From positions 1-64,000 of the forward strand of contig VGJS01000007.1 of NCBI GenBank assembly GCA_016867395.1: 64,000 bases of DNA, given 5' to 3'. Shown piece after piece: positions 1 to 8,712 of the stretch. The notes under the pieces are model-generated. The model was not told where the DNA came from and ran no database searches. It was given only the letters and a program-made list of their open reading frames with translations. Origin of the DNA: Candidatus Handelsmanbacteria bacterium. Its GTDB lineage: Bacteria; Latescibacterota; UBA2968; UBA8231. Made by a program: the position numbers and the translations under genes. How positions within the stretch are numbered: the stretch's first letter is position 1; each line of letters begins with the position of its first letter.

Positions 1-1
1 G

Positions 2-136
2 TGTTTCGGGGAGGAGCGCTGGTCCTCCTATGCCCCGATCCTGCTGGCCGGCTACTCCTGCGGGGTGGGGCTGATCGGCATGACCTCCATCGCGGTGGCC
101 CTGATCTCCAAAGCCATCTCCCAGGTGGTGTTCTGA
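2..136 (+). CDS. C-terminal end of a polytopic membrane protein, probably DUF6785-type (cut by window edge)
   Basis: Only the last 44 residues are visible, read in the second frame up to a TGA at 134-136. They are hydrophobic and glycine-rich and contain YAPILLAGYSCGVGLIGM, which reads as a final membrane hairpin. The style matches the C-terminal ends of the DUF6785-type membrane proteins encoded on the other strand at 9505-11463 and 12360-14288 (FFVGLIAGHFLGVG and FFIGLILGHFLGVG), so it is probably a third family member. This is an inference from a short fragment; another polytopic transporter family is possible. It precedes a sugar isomerase gene by 42 bases on the same strand. Confidence 0.5.
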   Translation, partial: CFGEERWSSYAPILLAGYSCGVGLIGMTSIAVALISKAISQVVF

Positions 137-178
137 CCGTCCGTTTGGCCTGATCGCCCCTTGGTGCGGAGGGATTCC

Positions 179-949
179 ATGAAGATAGGATTGCTGGTCA
201 GCGACCTGGCGCAGCTGGAGGCGGCGGCCGGGTGGGGCTACGAATACGCCGAGACCGTGCCCCAGGTCCTGGGCCTGGACGATGCGGAGTTGCGGCGGCT
301 GGCCCTGGCGCAACTGCAAAGATCCCCCCTGCCCTTGCGCTCGCTGTGCGGCTTCATCCCCGACCCGCAGGGCCAGGGGCTGATGGTGGTGGGGCCAGCG
401 GCGGACCTGGGTCGGCTGCGGGCCTTTGTGCGGCGGGTTTTCGGGCTGATGCAGGAGGCCGGCATCGGGGTGATCGGGTACGGCAGCGGCGGCTCGCGCT
501 GGGTGCCCGAAGAGTTCCCCCGCCAGCGGGCCCTGGAGCAGGTGCGCGAGTTCCTCCAGTTGTGCGGGGAGGAGGGAGAGGTCTTTGGGGTGCGGGTGGC
601 CCTGGAGCCGTACAACCGCGACGATGCCAATCTGCTCAACGAGGTGCCCGAGGCCCTGGAGGTGGTGCGCCAGGTGGGGCATCCCCGCGCCCAACTGATG
701 GCTGACTTTTTCCATATGTGGCTCAACGGCGAGTCGCTGGCGGTCCTGGAGCCGGCCGGGCCGCACCTGATCCACGCCCATATCGCCGAGCCGGGGCGGG
801 GCCGGCCCCAGAGCACCCCCGCCGAGCACGCCGCCTTTATCCAGACCCTGAAACAGGCCGGGTACCAGGGGCTGTTGACCCAGACCGGGCCGCTGCCGGC
901 GTACGGCTCGCCGGCCGAGGCCGCCGCGGCGCTGAAGGCTGCCCGGTGA
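179..949 (+). CDS. sugar phosphate isomerase/epimerase-like TIM barrel protein
   Basis: A 256-residue protein of the xylose-isomerase-like TIM-barrel superfamily (AP endonuclease family 2 fold), whose members usually isomerise or epimerise sugars with a divalent metal. Visible motifs are ALEPYN around residue 145, DFFHMW around 175, and HAHIAE around 200, corresponding to metal-binding strands. The last conserved Glu, normally in a GYxGxxxxE strand, appears as Gln in GYQGLLTQ, so one metal ligand may be missing. The ATG at 179 is preferred over the TTG at 161 because GGAGG at 168-172 sits at the right distance. The next gene overlaps its stop by four bases, which suggests translational coupling. 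The substrate cannot be told from sequence. Confidence 0.8.
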   Translation: MKIGLLVSDLAQLEAAAGWGYEYAETVPQVLGLDDAELRRLALAQLQRSPLPLRSLCGFIPDPQGQGLMVVGPAADLGRLRAFVRRVFGLMQEAGIGVIGYGSGGSRWVPEEFPRQRALEQVREFLQLCGEEGEVFGVRVALEPYNRDDANLLNEVPEALEVVRQVGHPRAQLMADFFHMWLNGESLAVLEPAGPHLIHAHIAEPGRGRPQSTPAEHAAFIQTLKQAGYQGLLTQTGPLPAYGSPAEAAAALKAAR

Positions 950-1608
950 GGGCGCCCCACTTTGGCTACGGCCGCATGGTGGACCTGTCGCGGCCCCTGG
1001 CCCCCCTGGAGCACCCCTGGGTGGGGTACCAGCCCCGGATAGAGAGCATCGCCAGGGACGGACAGGGCTGGTACGTGGTGAGCCAGCTCGGATTGGCCGG
1101 CCACGCCGGCACCCATGTGGAGGCGCCCCTGCACGCGGTGGAAGGGGGGACGGATGTGGGCGGTTTGCCCGTGGAGGCTTTCTTCGGGGAGACGGCGGTG
1201 CTCGACTTCAGCGCGGCGCCCATGGCCACGCCCATTGCCGTGGCGGCCATGCAGGAGGCCGGGGCGCGGGCCGGGGGGGTGCGACAGGGGGATATCGTGT
1301 TCTTTCGCTTCGACTGGGATCGGCGTCCCGGCGGACTTTACCCCCCTTATCCAAGCAACGAGGCCCTGGCCTGGCTGGTGGACCAGGGGATCAAGCTTTT
1401 GGGCATCGACAGCCCTGGTTTGGAGGTTGAGGGGGACCGCCGTCTGCCCAACCATCGCCTGCTCTTTGGCCGTGGCATCCCGCTGATCGAGAGCCTGGTC
1501 AACCTGGAGTTGTTGCGCTCAGGCCGGGTCTGGGTCTTTGCCCAGCCTTTGCCGGCCCAGGGCGCCGATGCGGTGCCCCTGCGGGTGCTGGCCTTTGAGG
1601 GAGAGTAG
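946..1608 (+). CDS. cyclase-family (kynurenine formamidase-like) metal hydrolase
   Basis: A 220-residue protein of the cyclase family PF04199, metal-dependent amidohydrolases that include bacterial kynurenine formamidase. The signature HxGTHxDxPxH is present as HAGTHVEAPLH near residue 55, with Glu replacing the usual Asp. It begins with DLSRPLAP, typical of the family's first strand, and later has GDIVFFRFDW and LLGIDSPGLE, matching the family's conserved core and its SPS/SPG loop. The GTG at 946 overlaps the upstream TGA (GTGA), so it is likely coupled to the sugar isomerase gene; an in-frame ATG at 976 is the alternative start. The next gene starts two bases after its stop, making an operon. 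The actual substrate is unknown. Confidence 0.82.
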   Translation: MRAPHFGYGRMVDLSRPLAPLEHPWVGYQPRIESIARDGQGWYVVSQLGLAGHAGTHVEAPLHAVEGGTDVGGLPVEAFFGETAVLDFSAAPMATPIAVAAMQEAGARAGGVRQGDIVFFRFDWDRRPGGLYPPYPSNEALAWLVDQGIKLLGIDSPGLEVEGDRRLPNHRLLFGRGIPLIESLVNLELLRSGRVWVFAQPLPAQGADAVPLRVLAFEGE

Positions 1609-1610
1609 GG

Positions 1611-4600
1611 ATGGCGAGAATCCTGAGCGCAGTGCTCCTGGTCCTGGCCCTGGCGATGATCGCCGCAGTGGGGGTCTTCGATCCGGTGGCCATCAACCAG
1701 CGGGTCAGCGCGCTGCTGGGCTGGGCCCCGCAGCAGCCGGCCAAGGTGCGGCTGGTGCCCCAGCCGGAGGCCGACCAGATCCGGGCCCTGGCCGAGGGGA
1801 TCTCGGCGGCGGACCTGGAGGCCGAGATCGGGCATCTGGCCTCGCTGGGCTCGCGGGTGACCGGGTATCCGGGAGCCGACCAGGCCGCCCAGTACCTGCT
1901 CCGCCGCTTCGCCGAGTTGGGGTTGGAGGGGATAGAGGCAGAGGACTTCGAGGTGCCGGTGCCGGTGGACAAGGGCGCCGAGCTGGAAGTGGAGGGCGGG
2001 GCGCGGGTGCGGCTCTACGGCCTGTGGCCCAACGGGGTGCGCACCCCCACGCTGCCGGAGGCGGGGGTGGATGGGTTGCTGGTCTACGGCGGCAAGGGGT
2101 CCATGGCCGAACTGGACGGCAAGGAAGTACAGGGCAGCGTGGTGCTTTTGGATTTCGACTGCGGCCAGGACTACCTCAACGCCGCCACCCTGGGGGCGAG
2201 GGCGGTGGTCTTTTTCGAGCGCGGCGAGGTGAGCCGGCAGCAGGCGGCCGATAAGTTCCTCAAGGTCTCGGTGGACCTGCCGCGTTTCTGGATGGGGCGC
2301 CAGGACGCCGAGGCGCTGATCGGGGCCCTGGGGCAGGGGGAGCTGCGGGTCCGGCTGAAGGGGCGGATGGACTGGGAGACGGCCGTGGGGCGCAATATCC
2401 TGGGCTGGCTGCCCGGCAGCGAGGAGGAGTTGCCGCCCAAGAGCCGCGAGACCCACATGCGCTGGAAGGACCAGACCATCGTCATCCAGGCCCACTATGA
2501 TGCCATGTCGGTGGTGCCGGCCCTGGCGCCGGGGGCCGAGAACGCCGCGGGCATCGCCGCCCTGCTCCAACTGGCCAAACTCCTCCAGCAGCACCGGCCG
2601 TCCTACTCGGTGCTCTTTCTGGCCACCGCCGGCCACTTTGAGGGCCTGGCCGGGATCAACGAGTTCCTCTACCGCCACAGCCGGCGCAGTGAGCACTTCC
2701 GCCAGCGCATGAGGGCCGACGAGCGCATCGACTTCGACCTGATGCTCTCCCTGGACCTGTCCAGCCACCACCACCGCAGCGCCACCTTTGGCATGGGGAC
2801 CTTCTACAACCCCAAGTGGACCACCGACAACTACCTCAAGTACATGCTCACCCCCTACTCGCAGCGGCTGAGCTTGGCGGTCAACGAGATCTTCGCCGAC
2901 AGCAGCCGCCACGTCGAGGGGGTGGCCCCGCCCAAGCGCACCTGGAAGAACTACCTGCCCATCCCCCTGGCCTTTGACGCCGAGGCCGCCGCCTTCGCCG
3001 GGCAGAAGGCCCTGGCGGTGGCCACGCCCAACGACGCGCGCCAGTGGGTGGACACCCCGCTGGATCTGCCGGGTCGCATGAACCTGGCCAACCTGGAGCG
3101 GCAGGTGGAGACCGTTGCCAGCATGGTCCTGTGGGCCGGCCGCGACCCGGACCTACTCAAGCCCACCAAGCTGGAGCTGGAGGACTACGGCCACAGCCTC
3201 AAGGGCACCATCTACTGGTTCGACCGCGATGTGAACTTCGCCGTGCCCAAGGCCCCGGTGCCCCACGCCCTGGTGACCTACCAACAACTGGGGCCCAACA
3301 GTGTGGGCGGGGTGCGCACCCTGATGGTGGAGCGGGCCGACGAAGAGGGGCGCTTTCTCTTTGAGATCATGCGCAACCAGTACAGCAACACGGTCAAAGC
3401 CTACGAGGTGGGGGCTGAGGGCCAGATCACCTCGGCCCCGGACATGGGGCAGGAGGGCAAGGAGACCTATCCCATCCTCCAACCCTGGGGCTGGTGGGAG
3501 AACGAGATGCTCCAGGTGGTGTTCAAGTGCCGGGCCCTGAGCCTCTTCGAGATCGTCGATTCCCGCTACCTGTCGGTGCTGGACTACCTTACCGTGCTGG
3601 ACGACCGCGACGGGGTGCCCCAGTCCTGGGGGGCAGATTATGTCGAGCTGCAGAGCAACGAGGAGGGCAAGATCAGCCTGGCCTCGGTGGTCTATGCCAA
3701 GCCGGGCACCCGGGTCAAGGCCCTGATGAGCACCAGCCTCTTCGGGGTGCGCTATCTGTTGAGCAACGCCCCCGAGGAGTGGGTGGCCCGGCCCCCGGCC
3801 CCCGAGGAGGTGGACGAGGCAAGGGTCAAGCAGGCGTACGGCCGGGGCTACCCGGTGGAGGAGGGGCGGGTGCAGTGGCCGGCGTACGCGGCGGCCCGCG
3901 ACATGTGGGTGCTCAACGATGCCCGCCTCAAGCAACTGGCCCGCTACGGGGTGCGCAACGAGAACTTCCTGCGCCTGCACGAGCAGGCCCGCCTGGCCCT
4001 GGGGGAGGCCAGGGCGCATCTGGAGCAGCGCGAATACAGCCGTTTCGCCGCCCAGGCGAGGCAAGCCTGGGGCCTGGCCTCGCGGGGGTACCCCGACATC
4101 AAGAGCATGGCCGACGACACGGTGTACGGGGTGATCTTCTACTTCGCACTCCTATTGCCTTTCTCCTTCTTCTGCGAGCGGCTCTTCGTGGGGGCGGCGG
4201 ATGTGCGGCGGCAGGTGCTGGGGGCGGCCGGCTTCTTCGTGGGCATCTTCCTGATCATGCGGGTGATCCACCCGGCCTTCAAGCTCTCCTCCTCGCCCTA
4301 TATCATCTTTCTGGCCTTCGTCATTTTCGCCATCGGCAGCATTGCCCTGGGCATGGTGCTGGGGCGCTTCACCCGGGGGGTGGCCCTGCAGAAGCGAGCG
4401 GCCAGCGGGGTACACGAGGCCGATTTGGGCCGGCTCAGCGCCACGGCCGCGGCCATCTCCCTGGGCATCTCCAACCTGCGCAAGCGCAAGCTGCGCACCG
4501 CCCTGACGGTGATCACCCTCACCCTGCTGACCTTCACTGCTCAGGCTTTTACCTCGGTGCAGAGCTACCTCAAGTTCTACCAGATCCCCCGGCCCAATGC

Positions 4601-6203
4601 CCCCGCCTATGAGGGAGCCCTGCTGCGCGACCGGGGCTGGAAAGGCTTGCAGTTGTCGGTGCTGGCGTACGTGAACAGCGCCTTCGGCGAAAAGGCCAGG
4701 GTGGCGCCCCGCTCCTGGTACATCGCCCAGCTCATAGGCGACCGCGCCTATATCGACGTGGAACGCGGCACGGCTTCCAGCTACGCCTTTGCCCTGCTGG
4801 GGCTGACGCCCCAGGAGCGCGAGGTGATGGGGCTGGACCGCTATCTGGTGGCCGGCCGCTGGTTCGAGCCAGGGGAACAGCAAGTCTGCATCCTGCCCAA
4901 GGTGATGGCAGAGATCCTCGGGGTGGGCGAGGCACAGATGGGCCAGGCCGAGGTGGAGGTGATGGGCCAGCGGTACACGGTGATCGGGGTGATCGACGGG
5001 GAGGCGGTGGACCGGCTGCGCGACCTGGACAACGAGAGCCTGATGCCGGTGGACACGGTGGCCGAGGCCCAGAAGATGCAGGACATGGCCAATCTCGACC
5101 CGCGGCTGATGGACACCGCAGCCATCGAGAGCTTTGCCCACCTCCTGGCCAGCAACACCGTGCTCTTGCCCTACCAGCGGGTCATCGACCTCAACGGCAC
5201 CCTGCGCTCCATCTCGATCGGCGGTTTTGCCGGGGGCGAGCAGCTGGTGCACAGCGTCGAGGAGTTCGTCTCGCGCGTGGCTATGCCCGTCTTCGTGGGC
5301 CAGGGGGAGCGCACCCGGGTCTACACCTCGATGGGCTCGGCCGCCTTCTCGGGCATCGGCAACCTGATCGTGCCCCTGCTCATCGCCGCCCTCATCGTGC
5401 TCAACACCATGATGGGTTCGGTGTACGAGCGCGACCGCGAGATCGGGGTGTACAGCTCGGTGGGACTGGCCCCCAACCACATCGCCGCCCTCTTCATCGC
5501 CGAGGCCCTGGTCTTTGCCACCGTGGGGGCGGTGCTGGGCTACCTGGTAGGCCAGACCCTCACCCTGCTGATGGCGCGCCTGGGATGGCTGGGGGGGATG
5601 TTCATGAACTACTCCTCGCTCTCGGCGATCAGCTCCACCCTGGTGGTGATGGTCACCGTGGTGATCTCCACCCTCTACCCGGCGCGGCGGGCCGCGGACA
5701 TGTCGGTGCCCGACGTGACCCGGCGCTGGACCTTCCCCGAGCCGGAGGGGGACCTGTGGCGCTTCGATTTCCCCTTTACCATTGGCAAGAGCGACGCGCT
5801 GGGGATCTGCTCGTACCTGCGCCGGGTCTTTGAGGCGTACGGCGAAGGCTCGGTGGGGGACTTCATGACCGAGAAGGTGGAGTTCAGGGCCGCGGGCACG
5901 GCCACCGACCCGGTGCATGGCCTGGAGCTGATGGCCTGGCTGGCCCCCTACGACCTGGGGGTGAGCCAGCGGGTGGTGCTGCGCACCCTGCCCACCGCGG
6001 ACATTCCGGGCATTTACCGCATCGAGATGGAGTTAAGCCGGGTCAGCGGCGACGTGGCCTCCTGGCGGCGGCTCAACTCGGGGTTCCTCAATGTGCTGCG
6101 CAAGCGCTTCCTGGTGTGGCGCACCATCGATCCGGCCACCAGGGCCGAGTACCTGGAGGAGGGCCGGCGGCTGGTGGAGGAACAACTGGCGCAGAGGGCC
6201 TGA
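1611..6203 (+). CDS. giant M28-peptidase-like / FtsX-type ABC permease fusion membrane protein
   Basis: A 1530-residue protein. Residues 1-25 form a signal anchor. Residues about 90-510 resemble an M28 aminopeptidase: an inserted PA-like segment, VIQAHYDAM (His295, Asp297), then GAENAAG (Glu310) and FLATAGHFEGLAG (about 336-348). In active M28 enzymes these last two read GADDNxSG and GEExGLxGS, so the catalytic Glu pair is replaced by His-Phe and the bridging Asp pair by one Glu. Three membrane spans follow near 838-935. Then comes an FtsX/MacB-like permease: a span at about 965-990, an outside domain, three spans at about 1250-1355 (LIVPLLIAALIVLNTMMGS), and a 170-residue cytoplasmic tail. 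No ABC ATPase is adjacent. It probably acts in envelope handling of peptides or lipoproteins; the role is inferred only. Confidence 0.82.
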   Translation: MARILSAVLLVLALAMIAAVGVFDPVAINQRVSALLGWAPQQPAKVRLVPQPEADQIRALAEGISAADLEAEIGHLASLGSRVTGYPGADQAAQYLLRRFAELGLEGIEAEDFEVPVPVDKGAELEVEGGARVRLYGLWPNGVRTPTLPEAGVDGLLVYGGKGSMAELDGKEVQGSVVLLDFDCGQDYLNAATLGARAVVFFERGEVSRQQAADKFLKVSVDLPRFWMGRQDAEALIGALGQGELRVRLKGRMDWETAVGRNILGWLPGSEEELPPKSRETHMRWKDQTIVIQAHYDAMSVVPALAPGAENAAGIAALLQLAKLLQQHRPSYSVLFLATAGHFEGLAGINEFLYRHSRRSEHFRQRMRADERIDFDLMLSLDLSSHHHRSATFGMGTFYNPKWTTDNYLKYMLTPYSQRLSLAVNEIFADSSRHVEGVAPPKRTWKNYLPIPLAFDAEAAAFAGQKALAVATPNDARQWVDTPLDLPGRMNLANLERQVETVASMVLWAGRDPDLLKPTKLELEDYGHSLKGTIYWFDRDVNFAVPKAPVPHALVTYQQLGPNSVGGVRTLMVERADEEGRFLFEIMRNQYSNTVKAYEVGAEGQITSAPDMGQEGKETYPILQPWGWWENEMLQVVFKCRALSLFEIVDSRYLSVLDYLTVLDDRDGVPQSWGADYVELQSNEEGKISLASVVYAKPGTRVKALMSTSLFGVRYLLSNAPEEWVARPPAPEEVDEARVKQAYGRGYPVEEGRVQWPAYAAARDMWVLNDARLKQLARYGVRNENFLRLHEQARLALGEARAHLEQREYSRFAAQARQAWGLASRGYPDIKSMADDTVYGVIFYFALLLPFSFFCERLFVGAADVRRQVLGAAGFFVGIFLIMRVIHPAFKLSSSPYIIFLAFVIFAIGSIALGMVLGRFTRGVALQKRAASGVHEADLGRLSATAAAISLGISNLRKRKLRTALTVITLTLLTFTAQAFTSVQSYLKFYQIPRPNAPAYEGALLRDRGWKGLQLSVLAYVNSAFGEKARVAPRSWYIAQLIGDRAYIDVERGTASSYAFALLGLTPQEREVMGLDRYLVAGRWFEPGEQQVCILPKVMAEILGVGEAQMGQAEVEVMGQRYTVIGVIDGEAVDRLRDLDNESLMPVDTVAEAQKMQDMANLDPRLMDTAAIESFAHLLASNTVLLPYQRVIDLNGTLRSISIGGFAGGEQLVHSVEEFVSRVAMPVFVGQGERTRVYTSMGSAAFSGIGNLIVPLLIAALIVLNTMMGSVYERDREIGVYSSVGLAPNHIAALFIAEALVFATVGAVLGYLVGQTLTLLMARLGWLGGMFMNYSSLSAISSTLVVMVTVVISTLYPARRAADMSVPDVTRRWTFPEPEGDLWRFDFPFTIGKSDALGICSYLRRVFEAYGEGSVGDFMTEKVEFRAAGTATDPVHGLELMAWLAPYDLGVSQRVVLRTLPTADIPGIYRIEMELSRVSGDVASWRRLNSGFLNVLRKRFLVWRTIDPATRAEYLEEGRRLVEEQLAQRA

Positions 6204-6204
6204 G

Positions 6205-7551
6205 ATGGGCGACCTTTACATCGAAGGATATGCCGATCGGCTCAGTTGCCGAGCCGGGGATCAACTCGGTTTCCACATCTCCACCAGCGCCTCCAGGTAC
6301 GCGGTGGAGATCGCCCGCCTGGGGGTCGAGCGGGAGGTGGTGTGGCGGCGGGAAGGGCTGGAGGGGGCCGAGCACCCGGTGCCGGGCAACGCCTCCTCGC
6401 ACGGTTGCGGCTGGCCCCAGGCTTTTGCCCTCGAAGTCCCTTCCTCCTGGCGCAGCGGCTACTACGTGGCCACCCTGCGGGCCGAGGATCAGGGAGGCGC
6501 CTTCACCCGGCGCAACCGCCGCCACGCCGAAGGGGAGCTGAGTTTCGTCGTGCGCTCTGCAAATCCTGGCCGCGATACCAAGATCCTCCTGCAACTCTCC
6601 ACCAATACCTACAACGCCTACAACAACTGGGGCGGGCACAGCCTCTACTCCTACCACGACCGCGACGGCATCCAGGGGCACCGGGTTTCCTTTGAGCGGC
6701 CGCCCCTGGTCCGCTTCTACGATCTGTGGGAGGCTCCCTTTGTGCAGTGGGCCGAGGGCCAGGGGTTTGCCCTCGACTTTGCCGCCAACTCCGACCTGGA
6801 ATTCCACCCCGGGTTGCTCGGCCACTACCAACTGGTGCTCAGCGTGGGCCACGACGAGTACTGGTCGGCCCCGATGCGCGACCAGCTGGAGGCCTACATC
6901 GGCGGGGGGGGCAACGCGGCTTTCTTCAGCGGCAACTCGGTGTGCTGGCAGGTGCGCTCCGAGGAAGGGGGGAAGGCCCTGACCTGCTGGAAACAGATGT
7001 ACAGCTTTGACCCCGCCTTTGCCGCCGGCGACCACGGGGTGCTGAGCACGGCCTGGAGCCATCACCTCGTGGGCCGGCCCGAGAACCAGCTTACCGGGGT
7101 GGGGTTTTTGTGGGGCGGGTACCACCGCAGCCACGGGCAGTTCATGGACGGGTCGGGGGCTTTTGCGATCCACCGGCCCGAGCACTGGGTTCTGGCAGGG
7201 ACTGGGTTGAAAGCGGGGGAGGAGTTCGGGGGAGGGGACAGCATCGTGGGGTACGAGTGCGACGGCTGCGAGTTGCGCTGGGAGGGGAACCTGCCCTTTG
7301 CCACCCACCGGGATGGGACCCCTGCGGGGTTCGAGGTGCTCTGCACCGCCCCGGCCCAGTGGCACCCCGACGACTGCGAGTGGTACGACCGGTGGGAGAA
7401 AGGGCGCCAGGGCCGGGCGGTGATGGGGGTGTACACGCGGGGGGGCACGGTGTTCACCACCGGCACCACCGACTGGTCCCACGGCCTGCGGGGCGGGGAC
7501 CCGGCAGTGGCGAGGATCACCCGAAACGTGCTCGAACGCCTCTCAGCCTAG
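6205..7551 (+). CDS. N,N-dimethylformamidase beta-subunit-like C-terminal domain protein
   Basis: A 448-residue protein. The first 115 residues look like a beta-rich domain with SWRSGYYVATLRA near residue 80. The rest matches the large domain of the N,N-dimethylformamidase beta subunit: LQLSTNTYNAYNNWGG around residue 130, then FYDLWEAPFVQW, YQLVLSVGHDEYWS (about 210-223), GGGNAAFFSGNSVCWQVR and a late GGTVFTTGTTDWSHGL. This domain occurs widely in proteins of unknown substrate, so a formamidase activity should not be assumed. The ATG lies two bases after the stop of the M28/FtsX gene and has little Shine-Dalgarno sequence, so it is probably read by re-initiation in the same operon. Confidence 0.75.
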   Translation: MGDLYIEGYADRLSCRAGDQLGFHISTSASRYAVEIARLGVEREVVWRREGLEGAEHPVPGNASSHGCGWPQAFALEVPSSWRSGYYVATLRAEDQGGAFTRRNRRHAEGELSFVVRSANPGRDTKILLQLSTNTYNAYNNWGGHSLYSYHDRDGIQGHRVSFERPPLVRFYDLWEAPFVQWAEGQGFALDFAANSDLEFHPGLLGHYQLVLSVGHDEYWSAPMRDQLEAYIGGGGNAAFFSGNSVCWQVRSEEGGKALTCWKQMYSFDPAFAAGDHGVLSTAWSHHLVGRPENQLTGVGFLWGGYHRSHGQFMDGSGAFAIHRPEHWVLAGTGLKAGEEFGGGDSIVGYECDGCELRWEGNLPFATHRDGTPAGFEVLCTAPAQWHPDDCEWYDRWEKGRQGRAVMGVYTRGGTVFTTGTTDWSHGLRGGDPAVARITRNVLERLSA

Positions 7552-7561
7552 GAGGGAGCAC

Positions 7562-8633
7562 ATGGCCAAAGGCAAGCCCAGGTACCGCGCCGTCCTCATC
7601 CGGCGGGGGCGGCATCGGCGGGGCGCACGCCCAGGGGTACACCAAGACGCCAGGGATCGATCTGGTGGCCTGCGCCGACACCGACGCCCACAAGGGCAAG
7701 CTCTTCGCCGCCCGTCACGGCATTGCCAGGGTGTACGCCGACTACCGGCAGATGTTGGACCGCGAAAATCCCGACCTGGTCAGCGTCTGCACTTGGCACC
7801 CCCTGCATGCGGAGATGACCATCGCCGCGGCGGCCCGCCGGCCCAAAGCCATCCTCTGCGAGAAGCCGATGGCCACCTCCACCGGCGAGGCCGAGGCGAT
7901 AATGATCGCCTGCCAGCGCAATGGGGTGAAACTCGCCATCGGCTTCCAGCGGCGTTTCCTGCCGGCCTGGGTCAAGGCCAGGGAGCTGGTGCTGGGGGGC
8001 GCGGTGGGGCGCCCCGAGCGGGTGATGCACACCCGGCGCACCGGCCTGCTCAACGCCGCCAGCCACGGTTTCGACTGCATGCGCTACCTGCTGGGGGACC
8101 TGGCGGTGGAATGGGTCTTTGCCCAGGTGGAGCGCAAGACCGACCGCTACGAGCGCAGCGTGCGCTGCGAGGACTGCGTCGGCGGGCACCTGCGTTTTGA
8201 GGGCGGGGTGCAGGGCAGCTTCCAGACCGACCTGGTGGAGGAGGACAAGTGGGCCCTGGTGCAGGGCAGCGAGGGCATGGTGGACTTCGACGACGGCTGG
8301 GTGCGCTACCTCAACGCCCAGACCAGGGGGTGGCGGGAGGTGAAGGTGGGGGAGCTGGACCCGATGGCGGCCCAGGCCCAGGAGTTGGTGGACTGGATCG
8401 AGGGGCGGGTGGAGCACCGCAACCGGGCCGAGAACGGGATGTGGACCATGCAGATGATGATGGGGGCGTACGAGTCGGCCCGTTGCCACGAGGTGGTGCG
8501 CCTGCCCATGCAGACCCGCGTCAAACCGCTGGACCTGATGGTGGAGTCGGGGCAGTTGCTGGTGGAGCGCCCTGGTCGCTACGACGTGCGCAGTTTTTTG
8601 CTGGGCGGGGAGGCGATGCGCCTGGAGGTTTGA
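7562..8633 (+). pseudogene. Gfo/Idh/MocA-family oxidoreductase, frameshifted at residue 13
   Basis: The product is an NAD(P)-dependent oxidoreductase of the Gfo/Idh/MocA family. The ATG at 7562 follows GGAGG (7551-7555) and reads MAKGKPRYRAVLI. The reading frame must then shift by one base at 7600/7601 (an extra C) to continue as GGGGIGGAHAQGYTKTPG, the Rossmann glycine motif, through ILCEKPMATS (catalytic EKP) to the TGA at 8631. Removing that C gives about 356 residues with normal family length. The rest of the frame is clean, so this is either a recent inactivating insertion or a sequence error. It shares VSVCTWHP, GFQRRF and the general layout with the intact family member on the other strand at 36584-37603. 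It ends the operon, before a strong terminator. Confidence 0.85.
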
Positions 8634-8655
8634 TGGGGCGGTCTAGGAACAAGTA

Positions 8656-8693
8656 GAGGCCCGGCGGACTACCCGCCGGGCCTCTTGTTTTTT
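8656..8693 (+). terminator. rho-independent terminator
   Basis: A perfect 12-bp stem (GAGGCCCGGCGG, 8656-8667, with its complement at 8673-8684) closes a 5-base loop and is followed by TTGTTTTTT. It lies just past the oxidoreductase stop and separates the plus-strand operon from the converging RraA gene. Confidence 0.9.
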
Positions 8694-8712
8694 GGTGAAG
8701 CGCAGAGCGGGG

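Noticed and set aside
238-1455. 405-residue open frame on the minus strand over the isomerase and cyclase genes
   Set aside because: It is rich in Arg, Pro, Gly and His with no domain pattern, and it mirrors two clear plus-strand genes; long antisense frames are common at this GC content.
4152-5918. 588-residue minus-strand frame inside the M28/FtsX gene
   Set aside because: His/Gly/Gln-rich translation without hydrophobic or catalytic patterns; the plus-strand protein has coherent membrane segments.
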